Assembly (NCBI GenBank): GCA_009823505.1
Contig: VZQC01008777.1
Span: 1,459,482-1,523,481 of the forward strand
From: Rhizomys pruinosus
Taxonomy: Eukaryota > Chordata > Mammalia > Rodentia > Spalacidae
Length of the DNA stretch: 64,000 nucleotides
Reading direction: 5' to 3'
In this document: in pieces, positions 1-11,086 of the stretch
How the letters are laid out: each line of letters begins with the position of its first letter
Numbering within the stretch: position 1 is the stretch's first letter
The notes under the pieces: generated by a model
What the model saw: the letters and a program-made list of their open reading frames with translations, nothing else
What the model was told of the DNA's origin: nothing
The model's database searches: none
Translations under genes and position numbers: made by a program

Positions 1-218
1 CCAAAGTAATTGTTATACAGCTTTTAGTTAAAGCTAATGTGGACAACAGCAATTTATATCACCAATTAACTCAGATGCATTACCTTTTTTTATCAGCCTT
101 TAAACCAATGTTGTTTAATATGCACATATTTGCTTTTACTAAGTCCTAAAACACCATGTATCCTGTAGACAGAGTCTGGGCAAAACTGGATACTTGTTGA
201 ACTCACGTCAATTAAAGA
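1..218 (-). repeat. Dispersed retrovirus-like repeat fragment, inverted relative to 19.64-19.86 kb
   Basis: The reverse complement of this stretch aligns by eye with 19,641-19,858 at high identity (I estimate 85-90%) with a few indels. Read on the minus strand, both copies keep the same open frame for about 35 codons, so the ancestor was probably protein-coding. The repeat is cut by the window start. A degraded endogenous-retrovirus segment is the most likely source, but I cannot name the family or the gene. Confidence 0.7.
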
Positions 219-271
219 TGCACCAATTGAATATTAAACTCGAGGTTGAAATGAATCTTTGCTGTCCCTTT
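219..271. other. Short single-copy stretch before the first SINE
   Basis: AT-rich sequence with no recognisable feature. Confidence 0.5.
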
Positions 272-286
272 TCCTCCTGAATTTAA

Positions 287-521
287 TTTATTTATTTATT
301 TATTATGTGTATGAGTGTACTGTCTGCATGTAGGTTTGTGCACCCGTGTCGTGCAATTCTGCGGAGGTCAGAAGAGGGTATCAGATTCCCCTGGAACTGG
401 AGTTCTCCTGGAATTGGAGTTACAGACGGTTCTCGGCCGCCATGTGGGTACTGGGGATGGAACACGGGTCCTCTGCAAGAGCAGTAGGCGCTCTTAACTG
501 CTAGACCATCTCTCCAGCCCC
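287..521 (-). repeat. B2-type SINE with perfect target-site duplication
   Basis: A full-length tRNA-derived B2-type SINE on the minus strand. Its head is the reverse complement of 'ggggctggagagatgg' at about 506-521, and its A-rich tail appears as the TTTA run at 287-305. A 15-bp direct repeat, tcctcctgaatttaa, flanks it at 272-286 and 522-536, which is the signature of L1-mediated insertion. The perfect duplication implies a recent insertion. Confidence 0.93.
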
Positions 522-536
522 TCCTCCTGAATTTAA

Positions 537-2086
537 AACAGTCACATATAGAGAAAATCAGGTTTCTAAAATTGACTTTCATCAAGTGACTTCATGAAGC
601 ATTGTCAATTATTTTCTATTGCAACCTGCATAATCTTGTTCTTTTTGTTTGTTGTTCAAAGTATTTTATTAACACTATAAGTATCTTATTGGGTACTTGT
701 TTGGCTAGTTTAAGGTCTGAGTATTTCACAAGATTAAGCAGAAATACTACTTTTAGATAATCACAAACAATTTTCAAATCATTTTTTGTGTGTCTTTTTC
801 TTTCATTTTGTCAAGTTAGGGCAATTGGTTTGGTAAAATAGAAATAAATCAACTGATTATTTTACATATGGAATGAAATCACCAAAAGTAATGCAGAAGA
901 AACAAACAGCCCCAGTATATTATATGAATCAGATTATTTAAAACTCATTTTTTACATGTCTCTCTGTGTGTACTTTCAACATGAAAGATTTATTACAGAG
1001 AAAGAATTTTTTGTTGTTGTTGTTGTTACTAGAATTCCTGAAAAGAATATGTATTTTCATATAGATGACAATTTAGGGCAATACAAACTTCTTGTTTGAA
1101 AACACATATGATTAGGATTATTTTAATTTTCCAAAAGCTCCAAATATATAGGCAATACTCTAAAATACAGTAAAAAGCAGCAAGAGTGTTAGTCACGCAT
1201 CTTATTGACATGCAGTGCGAGCAAAGGCTCTCCAGAAATCTCCACATGACTCTACAATTCTTCCCTTTTCCAACAGTCCTTCCTGAAAGAAGGGCACTGA
1301 GCCACAGAGGTACAGGAACTGGTCTGGTTCTTGAATACCCAGTCTCTTTCATTTTATTCTGATCTTCTGAGAACACAGTTTTTTTCTTATGCCTGCTTGA
1401 TATTCTTTATTCTGATTTTCAATCTAGCCATGTTTTCTTCCAGTATATTATTCTAATTTTAGATTTTATGCAAGTCACATATTTTATTTTAATTTAGCAC
1501 ATGTCATCTTCTATATTCCTTATTTCTCTTAACATTTTTAGCATAAAAACATCACTCTGATTCTTCAGAATGTTGTCTTTTTGTGGATTTTCATGGATAT
1601 TTTTCATGTAGCCATGTTTCTTTTCCGTAGCTGCATTTGATAGAAAAATTACATTTTATGGCATTGAACTTAGAATGTATAGAAGCTATCAGATCTTATT
1701 AGGAATAGGATTTCTGCTGATTGCATTTATTTTCAAAACATCATTTATTTACACCAAAAATGAACAACAAAATATAGGAGAGAATCAAGTAAGCTTTTTG
1801 TTTCAACAATCAGCCATGTAAAAGAAAGAGATAGCATCCAAGGAACCAAAAGATCTCAAAAGACCAATAATACAATCGTTATTAGCATTGAAATTCTACT
1901 GTCCTGGAGCTCAAATGTGGATATTCTTTGAATGGTTAAAGCGTAGTGAAGGAACTGTCAGACACTCTTGACCCACAGGCTGGATGGTGCTTTTAGTTTT
2001 CACCAAAGTTGTCATTGCTATTATGCTGTTATGGGTAGCTTTCCAGCCCAGATGGTTTTCAGGGTCTTCACTGAGTTCAATGTGCA

Positions 2087-2088
<2 letters not shown>
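537..2088. other. Intergenic DNA, no gene seen
   Basis: AT-rich, single-copy looking sequence. A 115-codon minus-strand open frame at 1,029-1,376 shows no family motif and has no start context or neighbours that would support it. A short (TTG)n run lies at about 1,011-1,027. Nothing else recognised. Confidence 0.6.

Positions 2089-2127
<39 letters not shown>
2089..2127. repeat. (TG)n microsatellite
   Basis: About 19 uninterrupted TG dinucleotides. Cysteine/valine or histidine/threonine repeats in overlapping open frames come from this repeat and are not proteins. Confidence 0.97.
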
Positions 2128-2128
<1 letters not shown>

Positions 2129-2346
2129 CTTCTTCTCTGGCTCCTGAGAACAGATTACACAAGCAGCTTGTCACAAGTCAGGTTATCACTTATCCAGGTA
2201 AGTGGGAATTCAGCAGGAGGCACATTAGGATCCAGGGGACCGAAAAGAGGAAGAACAGACACCATAACAAATTTTCCTGCCTCAGTTAAGTGAAAACTGG
2301 ATTTATATAAGAATTTTATAAATCTATATTTAAAATTCTAATCTAT

Positions 2347-2482
2347 CCAGATGTGGTGGTGCATGCCTTTGATCCCAGCACTCTGGAGGCAGAGGCAGTT
2401 GGATCTCTGTGAGTTCAAGGCCAGCCTGATCTGCAAAATGCAGCTGGGGCTGCAGGGAGACTCTGTCTCAAAAAGACAAAAT
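2347..2482 (+). repeat. B1 SINE
   Basis: A full 7SL-derived B1 monomer. It carries the 'gtggtggtgcatgcctttgatcccagc' type head and the 'gagttcaaggccagcctg' core, and ends in 'ctctgtctcaaaaag'. Scattered substitutions suggest it is older than the B1 at 10,481. Confidence 0.93.
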
Positions 2483-2823
2483 AATATATATATAATCTAT
2501 ATGCTAAATCTTTAGATCCAATTTAACAATCATTTTAAGACCATCTGTTATATGTCAGACACTGTACTCAATACTTTCACATTATTGACCCATTGAACTT
2601 TTTTTGTTTAATTTTTAACAATAACAGGAATCAGTAAGTTCCTCAAAATCTTTCCTTGACACAGGTAAGAAAACTAAGATTCCTAAAAGCGAAGAGATAT
2701 CCCTCACATAATATCAAATCAGGCCTGGGATTTGAGTAAAATTTCCCTAAACTAAACCAATAACAATCGTAAATAAAAAGATACAACGGGAATATTAATC
2801 ATAGATAATGCTATCATTTCTAA
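2483..2823. other. Intergenic DNA, no feature seen
   Basis: AT-rich, with a short (TA)n stretch at about 2,484-2,496. No gene or repeat recognised. Confidence 0.5.
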
Positions 2824-2839
2824 GCTTACTTGCTATTTT

Positions 2840-3079
2840 TTTATTAATTTTATTTATTTCTGTATGTGTATGAATGTACTGTCTGCATGCAAGTCTGTGC
2901 ACCCGTGTCGTGCAATGCCGTGGAGGTCAGAAGAGGGCGCCGGATTCCCCTGGAACTGGAGTTCTCCTGGAATTGGAGTTTCAGACGGCTCTTGGCCGCC
3001 ATGTGGGTGCTGGGGATCGAACCCGTGTCCTCTGCAAGAGCGTCGGCGCTCCTAACCGCTAAGCCATCTCTCCAGCCCC
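2840..3079 (-). repeat. B2-type SINE, first of a tandem pair
   Basis: A full-length minus-strand B2-type SINE. The 16-bp direct repeat gcttacttgctatttt occurs at 2,824-2,839, again at 3,080-3,095 between this copy and the next, and a third time at 3,340-3,355. The two SINEs are therefore arranged as repeat-SINE-repeat-SINE-repeat. Confidence 0.93.
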
Positions 3080-3095
3080 GCTTACTTGCTATTTT

Positions 3096-3339
3096 TTTTT
3101 TATTAATTTTATTTATTTCTGTATGTGTATGAATGTACTGTCTGCATGCAAGTCTGTGCACCCGTGTCGTGCAACGCCGCGGAGGTCAGAAGAGGGTCTC
3201 GGATTCCCCTGGAACTGGAGTTCTCCTGGAATTGGAATCTCAGACGGCTCTTGGCCGCCATGTGGGTGCTGGGAATTGAACCCGGGTCCTCTGCAAGAGC
3301 AGTCGGTGCTCTCAACCGCTAGGCCATCTCTCCAGCCCC
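3096..3339 (-). repeat. B2-type SINE, second of a tandem pair
   Basis: Same orientation and nearly same sequence as the copy at 2,840-3,079, with roughly ten scattered differences (for example a 'ggtctcgg' versus 'ggcgccgg' segment). It shares the intervening 16-bp target repeat. The differences argue against a simple sequencing duplication of one element. Confidence 0.93.
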
Positions 3340-3355
3340 GCTTACTTGCTATTTT

Positions 3356-4037
3356 AAGCCATCATAATCTTCTTATTCTATATATTTTAGAAGTAATTCA
3401 TACTTTCTAGAAAAAATTAAAATATATTAGCTAATTTCAGCATCAAAATCACTTATTAAGAACAGCAATTAATGTCAGTGTCATGGAAGAAAAAGAGAAG
3501 CTAGTGTTTAGAAAATGGAAGTATTTAACATTAAGATTTCTCATACAGGGTCAGGGATCAGTCTTTCAAATACTATGCCAAATGTTATCAAGTACCTCAA
3601 ATTTCATTTCTGTCACTCACCAGGAGTAAAAGTCCAGTGATCTTCCCTTGTTAGTGAAGGTTTGAAATATTTCTGATGGAAATAGAATGTGTCCAAAGAA
3701 GAAAATCTTAATAATATGCCTGAGAAACAGGTAAAAATACAGATCAGCATGTCCTGTGTGATTCTTTTTGGGAAAACCAGTAAAATTACAGGAAGAAGAT
3801 AGTCATCATTTGGATAAAGTTTGGTTTTCACATCAAAGTAAGATTTTCTGTGTTTTGAAAGGAGGATAGAGCAAAACAGGCCTGTCATTCAGCAACCCTG
3901 GACCAGGTGAGAGACAACACTTTCTCCCATTTGGTATTAGATATAAGGAAGAAAACAGGTGATAATAAGATAGATTTGACTTCATACATTTGTTATTTTA
4001 TAAAGTAAGGACAGAAACCTATGGGCTCATAAGTAGG
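3356..4037. other. Intergenic DNA, no gene seen
   Basis: AT-rich. A 91-codon minus-strand open frame at 3,613-3,888 has no recognisable domain and I treat it as chance. Confidence 0.5.
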
Positions 4038-4053
4038 GATCACAGATTTCTTT

Positions 4054-4288
4054 TTTAAATTTTTTTTAAATTTTATTTATTTTCATATGTATATGAATGT
4101 TACTGTCTGCATGCAGGTTTGTGCACCCGTGTCGTGCAATGCCGCGGAGGTCAGAAGAGGGCGTCGAATTCCCCTGGAACTGGAGTTAAAGACGGACCCC
4201 AATTACCATGTGGGTGCTGGGGATCGAACGCGGGTCCTCTGCAAGAGCAGTCTGCGCTCTTAACTGCTAGGCCATCTCTCCAGCCCCA
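4054..4288 (-). repeat. B2-type SINE variant with 16-bp target-site duplication
   Basis: Minus-strand B2-type SINE flanked by ggatcacagatttctt at 4,038-4,053 and 4,289-4,304. It lacks the internal second 'ctggaattggagtt' unit seen in the 287 and 2,840 copies. Two B2 length subtypes, with and without that duplicated segment, therefore coexist here. Confidence 0.92.
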
Positions 4289-4304
4289 GGATCACAGATT
4301 TCTT

Positions 4305-6100
4305 ATGTGTACATAACCAGCCTCAGCTGGGAAAACTTGGGAAGTTACAGTCTTGCTCCTAATAAGGAATGGGAACAATCGTCATTGGAAGGAATTTAAT
4401 TTTTCCATTATGTATGTTAAATGTTCCCAGGATAGGTTTCCATCACCCTGGTTAAAAGAAGCCCATTAAAAAAAAGGAAGCTCATTAAACTCTGAGCAGG
4501 TTTATTACAGAGGTGAATTGTGTTTTTTGCTTATAGATTTGCCTGTTTGTAATTAAAATACATGCTTCTCAATGAACTGTCAAGGATCTCATTGAAAAAA
4601 AAAAAACAATTTTTCTTCATTGAAGAATGAGATTGAGTACTTTGAGGTAGTTTTCTCAACATCTTGGTTCTTTTCTTCTTCATTTCAGAATCTGTTATTC
4701 AACTGCCTTTTCTTATGTTGTACAGTGCTGATTGCTTAACTGTGTCTTGGTTCTTGAAAAGTTCCTTAAACTGGCTAGCATTTTATTTGATAGGATTAGG
4801 ACTCTAGGATTAAAGAAGCCTCAAAGACAACAGGAGTTCCAGGAAGCTAACCCTCATGGCTGCTATGAGTATAATTCCTTTGCCCAATGAATTTCACACA
4901 TTACAAAGGTGGCTTTAATTTCTGTTTTAATAATTATTCATTTTTCCTGTTAAGTTTTGCTTTCAGAAAAACTAACATTATTTACATTCCCTTTGTTCCA
5001 TTCCCTTTCAAATATTTCCCACCCATGTTGATACCTTTTCTTGGAAAATAGTTCTCTTGTAAGTACCAAGTACCTATACATTTTGTAAAAGAAATCAAAT
5101 TACTTAAATATGGATTTCCACATGGAGTATTCATATGAATTTCATTTGATTTGATTCTTTTATTCCTGTGCTAATCCTCTTGTTCTCCTCAAAGACAATG
5201 AAATACAAAGATAATTTACAGGGAATACTAGAAGGGTCATTCAGTGAATTTTAAAATCCATTTCAAAGTCTTGTACAAATTTTACCTATGCTGGAATCTT
5301 AAGTGCAACTTATATATTTTTTAAATGTGTTCATGTACACATGAACACTCACCTGAGTCTATCTTCTTCAGGAACATTTCACTTTCTTAGCAGCAAAACA
5401 TTGTCTCCATGATTTTCCTAGAAGAATTGCACTCAAAGACTGATTCATGTGTTGAATATATTGTTTCTTGAATACGGGTTGTTTTTTTTTTTTAAGGAGG
5501 AAAGACTTTATGGTAAAAAGAGAATTATATCAGGAAAAATAAGATTGTTTACTATTCTTTCTCAGTTAGTCATGGCATAGGCTAAATAAAGCAGAAAGAT
5601 GCATTGGACTTAGCTTTTGCTATTTATAAAGCTACTTGTTTTAACTCTCCAAAATAGGCACATACTGCTTGGTTCTCTGTAAAGACAAAACCTCCAATGC
5701 TTGGTACTCCTCTAGCCTAAGATGCCTGTGAAATAATTGTCTTTTCAAAGAAGACCTGTAAGCATATTTAAATTGTTAGAGAGAAAATTCACATCTTAGT
5801 GAGAAAGAAGCTTTCAGATGATTACACCATGATTAAGAAGTGGCTGATAAAATATGCCCTTCACCAAAATCTCAAAACACTTAAACCTGAAGTCTTTCTA
5901 TTAAATTTGACAATGCCCAAGAATTCTAGCATGGTCTCTTTGCTCTAGGTTATGTTTAACCATTGGTATTGAAGGATCTCAGGACATGCCTCTACAAAAT
6001 GCTTGAGTTGCTGTGAACTATTTTGAGGTGAAAGCCCTTGGGAGAAAGCAGGTGCAGGGAGGAATTTTGTTTTGTTCTGTGACCTTCAATTTTCTGTTTA
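4305..6100. other. Intergenic DNA, no gene seen
   Basis: 1.8 kb of AT-rich sequence with poly(A) and poly(T) runs at about 4,596-4,608 and 5,481-5,493. No open frame, RNA gene or repeat family recognised. Confidence 0.55.
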
Positions 6101-6112
6101 AAAAGAGACAAT

Positions 6113-6355
6113 AGGGCTGGAGAGATGGCCTAGCGGTTAAGAGCGCCGACCGCTCTTGCAGAGGACCCGGGTTCGATCCCCAGCACCCACATGGCGGCCG
6201 AGAGCCGTCTGAAACTCCAGTTCCAGGGGAATCCGAGACCCTCTTCTGACCTCCGCGGCATTGCACGACACGGGTGCACAAACCTGCATGCAAACAAAAC
6301 ACATAAAAAATAACAAAAAAAAAAAAAAAAAAAAACGAAAACAAAAAAAAAAAAA
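6113..6355 (+). repeat. Young-looking B2-type SINE with intact Pol III boxes
   Basis: Plus-strand B2-type SINE close to the window's own consensus. The tRNA-like box A (tggcctagcgg) is at 6,126-6,136 and box B (ggttcgatcc) at 6,170-6,179. The tail is a long interrupted poly(A) to about 6,359. A short direct repeat, aaaagagaca, occurs at 6,101-6,110 and again right after the tail. It lacks the duplicated 'ctggaattggagtt' segment. Intact internal promoter boxes fit Pol III competence, which I infer from the boxes only. Confidence 0.93.
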
Positions 6356-6651
6356 AAAAGAGACATATTCTTTTGCCTATCTGAGAATCGGGAATAAGCT
6401 GTGAACACCATTACCAGTGAGTGGATTGATGCTGAATGGCATGTGTGGGAACCAGTTGACTAAATTAACCCATTTCTCCCACTAGCCTTTCCAACTTGCA
6501 TGTGCTGCCCCTAGGCTAAGCACTTAGCCTATCCATTCTGTCACACGTTCTTAATGTCTGAGAGGTAAGCTTTCTGGTCCAGTCTTTTACTAGAGTTTGA
6601 GCCTTCTTCTGAGAACTTCCATGTTCATATAAAATTCTAATAAAATTTGTA

Positions 6652-6887
6652 TTTTTTTTTCTCTTTTATCTGTAGTTTTTGGCAGGTTGTCATGTATCCC
6701 AGGCTGTTCTCCAAATTTCGATGTAACTGATAATGACCTTGAAGTTTTGATCCTCTTATCTATACTACCAATATGTTGAGATTACAGACATGCACTATCA
6801 TGTTTGGTTTACATGGTGCTGGGATCCAATACAGGGCTTCACGTAAGCTAGACAATCAGTCTGACAATTGAGCCATACCTCCAGTCC
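6652..6887 (-). repeat. B4-like SINE
   Basis: A minus-strand composite. The B1-like half ('cccaggctgttctcc' to 'gagattacagacatgcac') is fused to an ID/tRNA-like half ('ggtgctgggatccaatacagggc' to 'ttgagccatacctccagtcc'). That order is typical of the rodent B4 family. It is diverged, so old. Confidence 0.75.
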
Positions 6888-6930
6888 TTGTTTCAATTGA
6901 ATTCTTCAGTGGAGCTGGAGTTACTAAAAA

Positions 6931-7081
6931 AAGTTTTTTAGTCATTTTGAGACAGAGTATCCTTTTAGTCCTAGCTGGTCTAGAGCTCCCTATGCAGACC
7001 AGGCTGGCCTTGAACTCAGGAATCCACCTGCCTCTGCCTCCTGAGTGATGGAATTAAAGGTGTGCACCATGACACCCAGCT
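6931..7081 (-). repeat. B1 SINE
   Basis: Minus-strand B1 from 'gagacagagtatcc' to 'caccatgacacccagc'. An imperfect direct repeat (ggagttactaaaaa / agagttgctaaaaa) flanks it at about 6,917-6,930 and 7,083-7,096, consistent with an ageing target-site duplication. Confidence 0.9.
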
Positions 7082-7096
7082 AGAGTTGCTAAAAAT

Positions 7097-7869
7097 TTAA
7101 AAGAGGATTTTTTTCTCCATTCAGAATATTGAATTATGATGTGTAAATATTTAAACAATCAAATTAATCCCATTAGAGAAGCCAGGATTATATAATAAGA
7201 GAAAAAAAATATATATATATATTCACAGGACATGTACAAATACAGAGATTTCTCCCCAATGAAAATATAGCACTGTGTTTGAGATATAAAACAAATCTCT
7301 TCCTTCAAAAATCTACTTATTGAGACTCGGTGGTTATGGGTGTATTCCTTGCATTCAAGGTTCCATCAGCCAAATGGAAGACATAGGTATGGGGGTTGTC
7401 TGTAGTTATCTTTTAAAAAATAAATTTATTACCCATAACAATTTGGCTGAGGGACCTAAGGGATAACTTTGTTCTTTGCCCTCAGAGGTCAACTAAGTCT
7501 TAGGGGAATATGCATGGGGGTATCTCTTGAAATCTCCTGCAAATGTGAGTCATCAGTCTTCCTGTGCAGGGAGGTCTTGGAGATCCACTAATAGGACTTC
7601 AGCCAGTGTCCAGCCTATAAAAAGGAAAGTCTGCTCATGCTTCAAAAAGAGAAGCCTGTGTCCTCCAGTGGATGGAACTTGTGGTTGTAAAGCCAAAAGG
7701 AGCCAGGGGTTTCCCCCCCCCCCAAAAAAAAATAAAAGCTGAGTGACCCTTGAGGACCAGATCCTAAACTGACCTTAAGAAAACACAAAACCTTGGTTAA
7801 TCTGGGCTAATTGTGTGGCCTTAAGCATTCACAAGGAAAGTATAACAAGAAATAAATAATCAGTAAGGT
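7097..7869. other. Intergenic DNA, possible old repeat debris
   Basis: Contains a short (TA)n run at about 7,209-7,221 and a C9A9-type run near 7,715-7,731. A 71-codon plus-strand open frame at 7,527-7,742 has no recognisable domain and runs into the homopolymer. Some phrases resemble rodent dispersed repeats, but I cannot place them. Confidence 0.4.
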
Positions 7870-8165
7870 CTGAGAAATTGTACCTCAGATATAAAACTTG
7901 AGAATCCTCCAAACCTTCAATGCCAGATGGGGACTACTGAGATATCCAGCTTGTGGACTGAGCAGCTACTGGGATTTCAGCCTCTTCAGAGTGTAGACTG
8001 CCCTTGTTGGAATACCCAGGCTGTGTCATGGAGGCCAGTGCAGGAAGATCAAGACAGGACACACGCTTGCTGGACCTCATTTGTGTGACCATGGTGGGGG
8101 AGGGGCCCCAGTGTGGAGCACGGTGGCAGGATTGATGGTTTGGGTTTGCCAAGGAGGAACCTTCA
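7870..8165 (+). repeat. Dispersed repeat of unnamed family, same family as 28,900-29,200 (inverted)
   Basis: About 300 bp align by eye with the reverse complement of roughly 28,900-29,190, and of its duplicate at about 51,500-51,760. Shared landmarks in order are 'ccagatgggga', 'cttgtggact', 'ttgttgga', 'tgtggagca' and 'ggtttgggtt'. This is clearly an interspersed family. LTR or L1 3'-UTR origin is possible but I cannot decide. Confidence 0.7.
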
Positions 8166-8201
8166 ATAACTTCCTTGGGGAAAACATGACATCTTTTGGT
8201 A

Positions 8202-8213
8202 AAAAAAAGAAAA

Positions 8214-8265
<52 letters not shown>

Positions 8266-8275
8266 GAGAAAGAAA
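8202..8275. repeat. (GAAA)n microsatellite with adjoining AT-rich purine-pyrimidine tract
   Basis: About 17 GAAA units with one GAGA interruption. It is followed at 8,292-8,375 by an alternating TATG/TATA tract. All the lysine/glutamate, serine/phenylalanine or tyrosine-rich open frames over this region come from these repeats. Confidence 0.95.
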
Positions 8276-8440
8276 ATCCTCCAACTCGGGTGATATGTGT
8301 ATGTATGTACATATGTATGTGTATATATATGTATATATTTATATATGTGTGTATATACATATATATTATATATGTACATATTGAAGCAATACAAGTTGGA
8401 GAAAAAAGGAATTTCCATGTTAAAGCAACACTGTATTTTT

Positions 8441-8588
8441 TTTCATCTTTTCGAGACAGGGTCTCCCTGTAGTCCCAGTGGTCCTGGAACTCACTCTGTA
8501 GACCAGGCTGGCCTTGAACTCACAAAGATCCGCCTGCCTCTGCCTCCCAAGTGCTAGGATTAAAGGTGTGCACCACCACACCCGGCTT
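8441..8588 (-). repeat. B1 SINE
   Basis: Minus-strand B1 ending in 'caccaccacacccggct'. It is flanked by an 11-bp direct repeat, cactgtatttt, at 8,429-8,439 and 8,592-8,602. Confidence 0.93.
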
Positions 8589-8699
8589 CATCACTGTATT
8601 TTAATGTTTTTGTTGGTACCACAAGTTTAATTTATGTTATTTTGATGTTATGTGTACTCTAAAGTTCAACTTGAAATAAATTAAAAAAATAAAAATATA

Positions 8700-8919
8700 T
8701 TTAATTATTTTTGTTTTATGTTTACATGTGTTTTGTCTACATGTATGGTTAAGTCCATCCACATCAAGCAACGCCCACAGCAGCCAGAAGTGGTCATCAG
8801 GTCCCCTGGAACTAGAGTTACAGACGGTTGTTAGCAACTGTATTGGTGCTGAGAATTGAGCCTAGGTCTTCTGGAAGAACAACCACTGTTATTAACCACT
8901 GAACCATTTCTCTAGGTCC
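8700..8919 (-). repeat. Older B2/B3-type SINE
   Basis: Diverged minus-strand copy. It is recognised by 'cccctggaactagagttacagacggtt', 'ggtgctgagaattgagcc' and 'ttaaccactgaaccatttctc'. No target-site duplication is evident. Confidence 0.75.
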
Positions 8920-9420
8920 CTGGACTTACTTTTTATTTTTCCAAATACTCATGGCTGAAGAGGCCATAGATCCTTGTGAAAACTGTACATCTGTAACATC
9001 CCAAGACAAACATAATTTCTTTTTGTATGCTAAATATGGATCCTTATATTTGAAGACGAATATACCTGTCACCACTCTCAATGATGCGTCCTTTTGCAAC
9101 AGATAAAGAAAATTACAGATTTGAACAACTGAACAAATATAGAACATAAGTATCTGTGAGATGACTTACATTTTGTTTTTTAATTAACATATCAAGAAAC
9201 AATTGCCATTGAAAAGACAATATGTTATGTCACAAATCAGGGGACATATTATACCATGAGTGACATACTATACAATGATGTATAAAAGATCTAAGGTCAA
9301 TCAAGAGGGTAGTGAAAGTGGGGGCTTAGCAATCATAAACAAGAGCCCCAATAGTAGTTCCATGTTAAAGAGACCCTCTAGGCTAAGGAAGCAGATAAAA
9401 GATTCAGTAGCTTTGGAGAT
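8920..9420. other. Intergenic DNA upstream of the L1
   Basis: No gene recognised. The exact 5' limit of the L1 that follows cannot be set from the sequence alone. Confidence 0.45.
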
Positions 9421-9749
9421 CAAGCTTTGGATTTCCCAAGACCACCTGAAGCACAGGTACCTGGGCACAGGATAAATAGGAATCCCCCCGCTCCCCCCCT
9501 GCCAACTGGGATTGCCGAAAGAGAGTCCAAGTGGATTCTTTGGAGAAACTTCAGAATAGAAAGGGAAGAGTGAGTTAGACTTCCAACAGAAACCCTAAAA
9601 CTTAGACAAGTCAACACTCCATAAGCAAGGAGAAAAGAAGAAAAACAAATCAATCAAACATTGAAGGTATCTGAAGGAGGCAAGCAAAGCAAGCCTTCAA
9701 CACAGTGAAGAGGCATTTGGGATTCACATTGGAATACATGCAAAGAGAA

Positions 9750-11029
9750 ACCCACATGCCAGGGACACAAAGAAGAGACAACATGTGAAAGGTGCAGGAT
9801 AATTCTACACCAAGCTCTACCAACCCTGTGGAAGATTCCTACAGTAGGATCCCCCTGGGTATGGCCCAGGACACAGATATTAGAAGTACAATTGTGGACA
9901 CATTCAAAGAAATAAAATACTATACAGAACAAGTCAGAGAACTTAGGAGAGAGAATGAAAAACCCAAGAAGGACCTAGAGAGAGAGAGAATGACAAACTC
10001 TGGAAGGAAGTGGAAACACTGAAAAGATCCCATGTTGAAAAAGATAAGGAAACCAACCAGCAAAGCAAAGAGCTACAGGAAGAGATTGAGAAGCTCCAAA
10101 AGGAAGTGGAAATACTAAAGAAATCAGAAGATTAAATGAAAAAGGAAGTCAAACACTCATCCAATGCAGAGAAAAGGAATGGAAAAAGCCTCAGAAGCAG
10201 AATGGAGGAAGCAGAACAAAGAATATCAGACCTGGAAGATAACACAGAACAACTAAAATACTCAAGTAAAGATTGTGAAAAATTTAAAAATACACAAAAG
10301 TGGAACAACCACAGGAACTGTGGGATACTATGAAAAGATCAAACCTCCACATCATAGGAATAGAGGAAGGAAAAGCATCCCAAGAAAATGATATTGATCA
10401 GATCTTTAACACAATAATAGATGAAAATTTCCCCAAACTAAAAAAAAAGACAAACCAATACAAATACAAGAAGCACATAGGCCGGGCGTGGTGGTGCATG
10501 CCTTTAATCCTAGCACTTGGGAGGCAGAGGCAGGCAGATCTTTGTGAGTTCAAGGCCAGCCTGGTCTACAAAGCGAGTTCCAGGACAGCCGGAGCTACAG
10601 GGAGACCCTGTCTCAAAAAAAAAAAAAGAAGCACATAGAATTCCAAACAGACAAGATCAGAAAACAAACTCTCCACTCCATATCATAGTTAAAATGGTAG
10701 ATGCCCAACACAAAGACAAAATTCTTAAAGCCACAAGAGAAAAACAAGTTACATATAAGGGGAAACCTATCAGAATTACAACTGACTTCTTGGTGCAAAC
10801 TATGAAAGCAAGAAGAACATGGAGCAAAGCATTCCCAGTGTTAAAGGACAATAGATGCCAATCCAGGTTACTATATGCAGCAAAAATGTTGATTATAGTT
10901 GAAAGAGAGAGAAAAACCTTCCATGACATAAACAAGATGAAAAAATACATGTCCGGAAAACTAACCCCTCAGAGAATACTTGAAGCAATTCAAAACAAAA
11001 GAGAGGAGCAACCATGCCCAGGCACCTAG
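9750..11029 (+). pseudogene. L1 ORF1 (RNA-binding protein) remnant, interrupted by a B1
   Basis: L1 ORF1p is the trimeric RNA-binding chaperone of the L1 particle. Here an N-terminal coiled-coil-like, Glu/Lys-rich stretch spans about 9,890-10,260 in pieces. The RRM-like part follows ('LHIIGIEEG', 'NFPKLKK'). The C-terminal domain continues after the B1 at 10,481 ('YKGKPIRITTDF', 'TMKARRTW', 'RLLYAAKM'). The last segment ends at a stop at 11,027-11,029. Stops at 10,021 and 10,132 and the SINE break the frame. Identification rests on the C-terminal-domain phrases, which are characteristic of rodent L1. Confidence 0.9.
10481..10625 (+). repeat. B1 SINE inserted in L1 ORF1
   Basis: Full-length, consensus-like B1 ('gccgggcgtggtggtgcatg' to 'gaccctgtctc' plus A-tail). 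A perfect 13-bp target-site duplication, aagaagcacatag, flanks it at 10,468-10,480 and 10,626-10,638. It is younger than the L1 it interrupts. Confidence 0.96.
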
Positions 11030-11086
11030 AAAGAGAAATTAATAAAAGCAAAACTGCAGAAGTAGAAACCTAGACCAAAACCAGAA

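Noticed and set aside
287..521. Recurring Cys/Gly/Pro-rich open frames of 60-110 codons here and at 2,850-3,410, 6,018-6,411, 18,709-19,050, 63,540-63,737 and elsewhere
   Set aside because: All are the antisense or sense translation of B2-type SINEs, not a gene family.
1029..1376. A 115-codon minus-strand open frame
   Set aside because: No similarity I recognise, no start context and no neighbours. Plausible by chance in this length of DNA.
6113..6190. tRNA-like sequence with box A and box B
   Set aside because: It is the tRNA-derived head of a B2-type SINE, followed by SINE body and A-tail, so not a tRNA gene.
8077..8557. Lys/Glu-, Ser/Phe- or Tyr/Ile-rich open frames
   Set aside because: Produced by the (GAAA)n and (TATG)n microsatellites on either strand.
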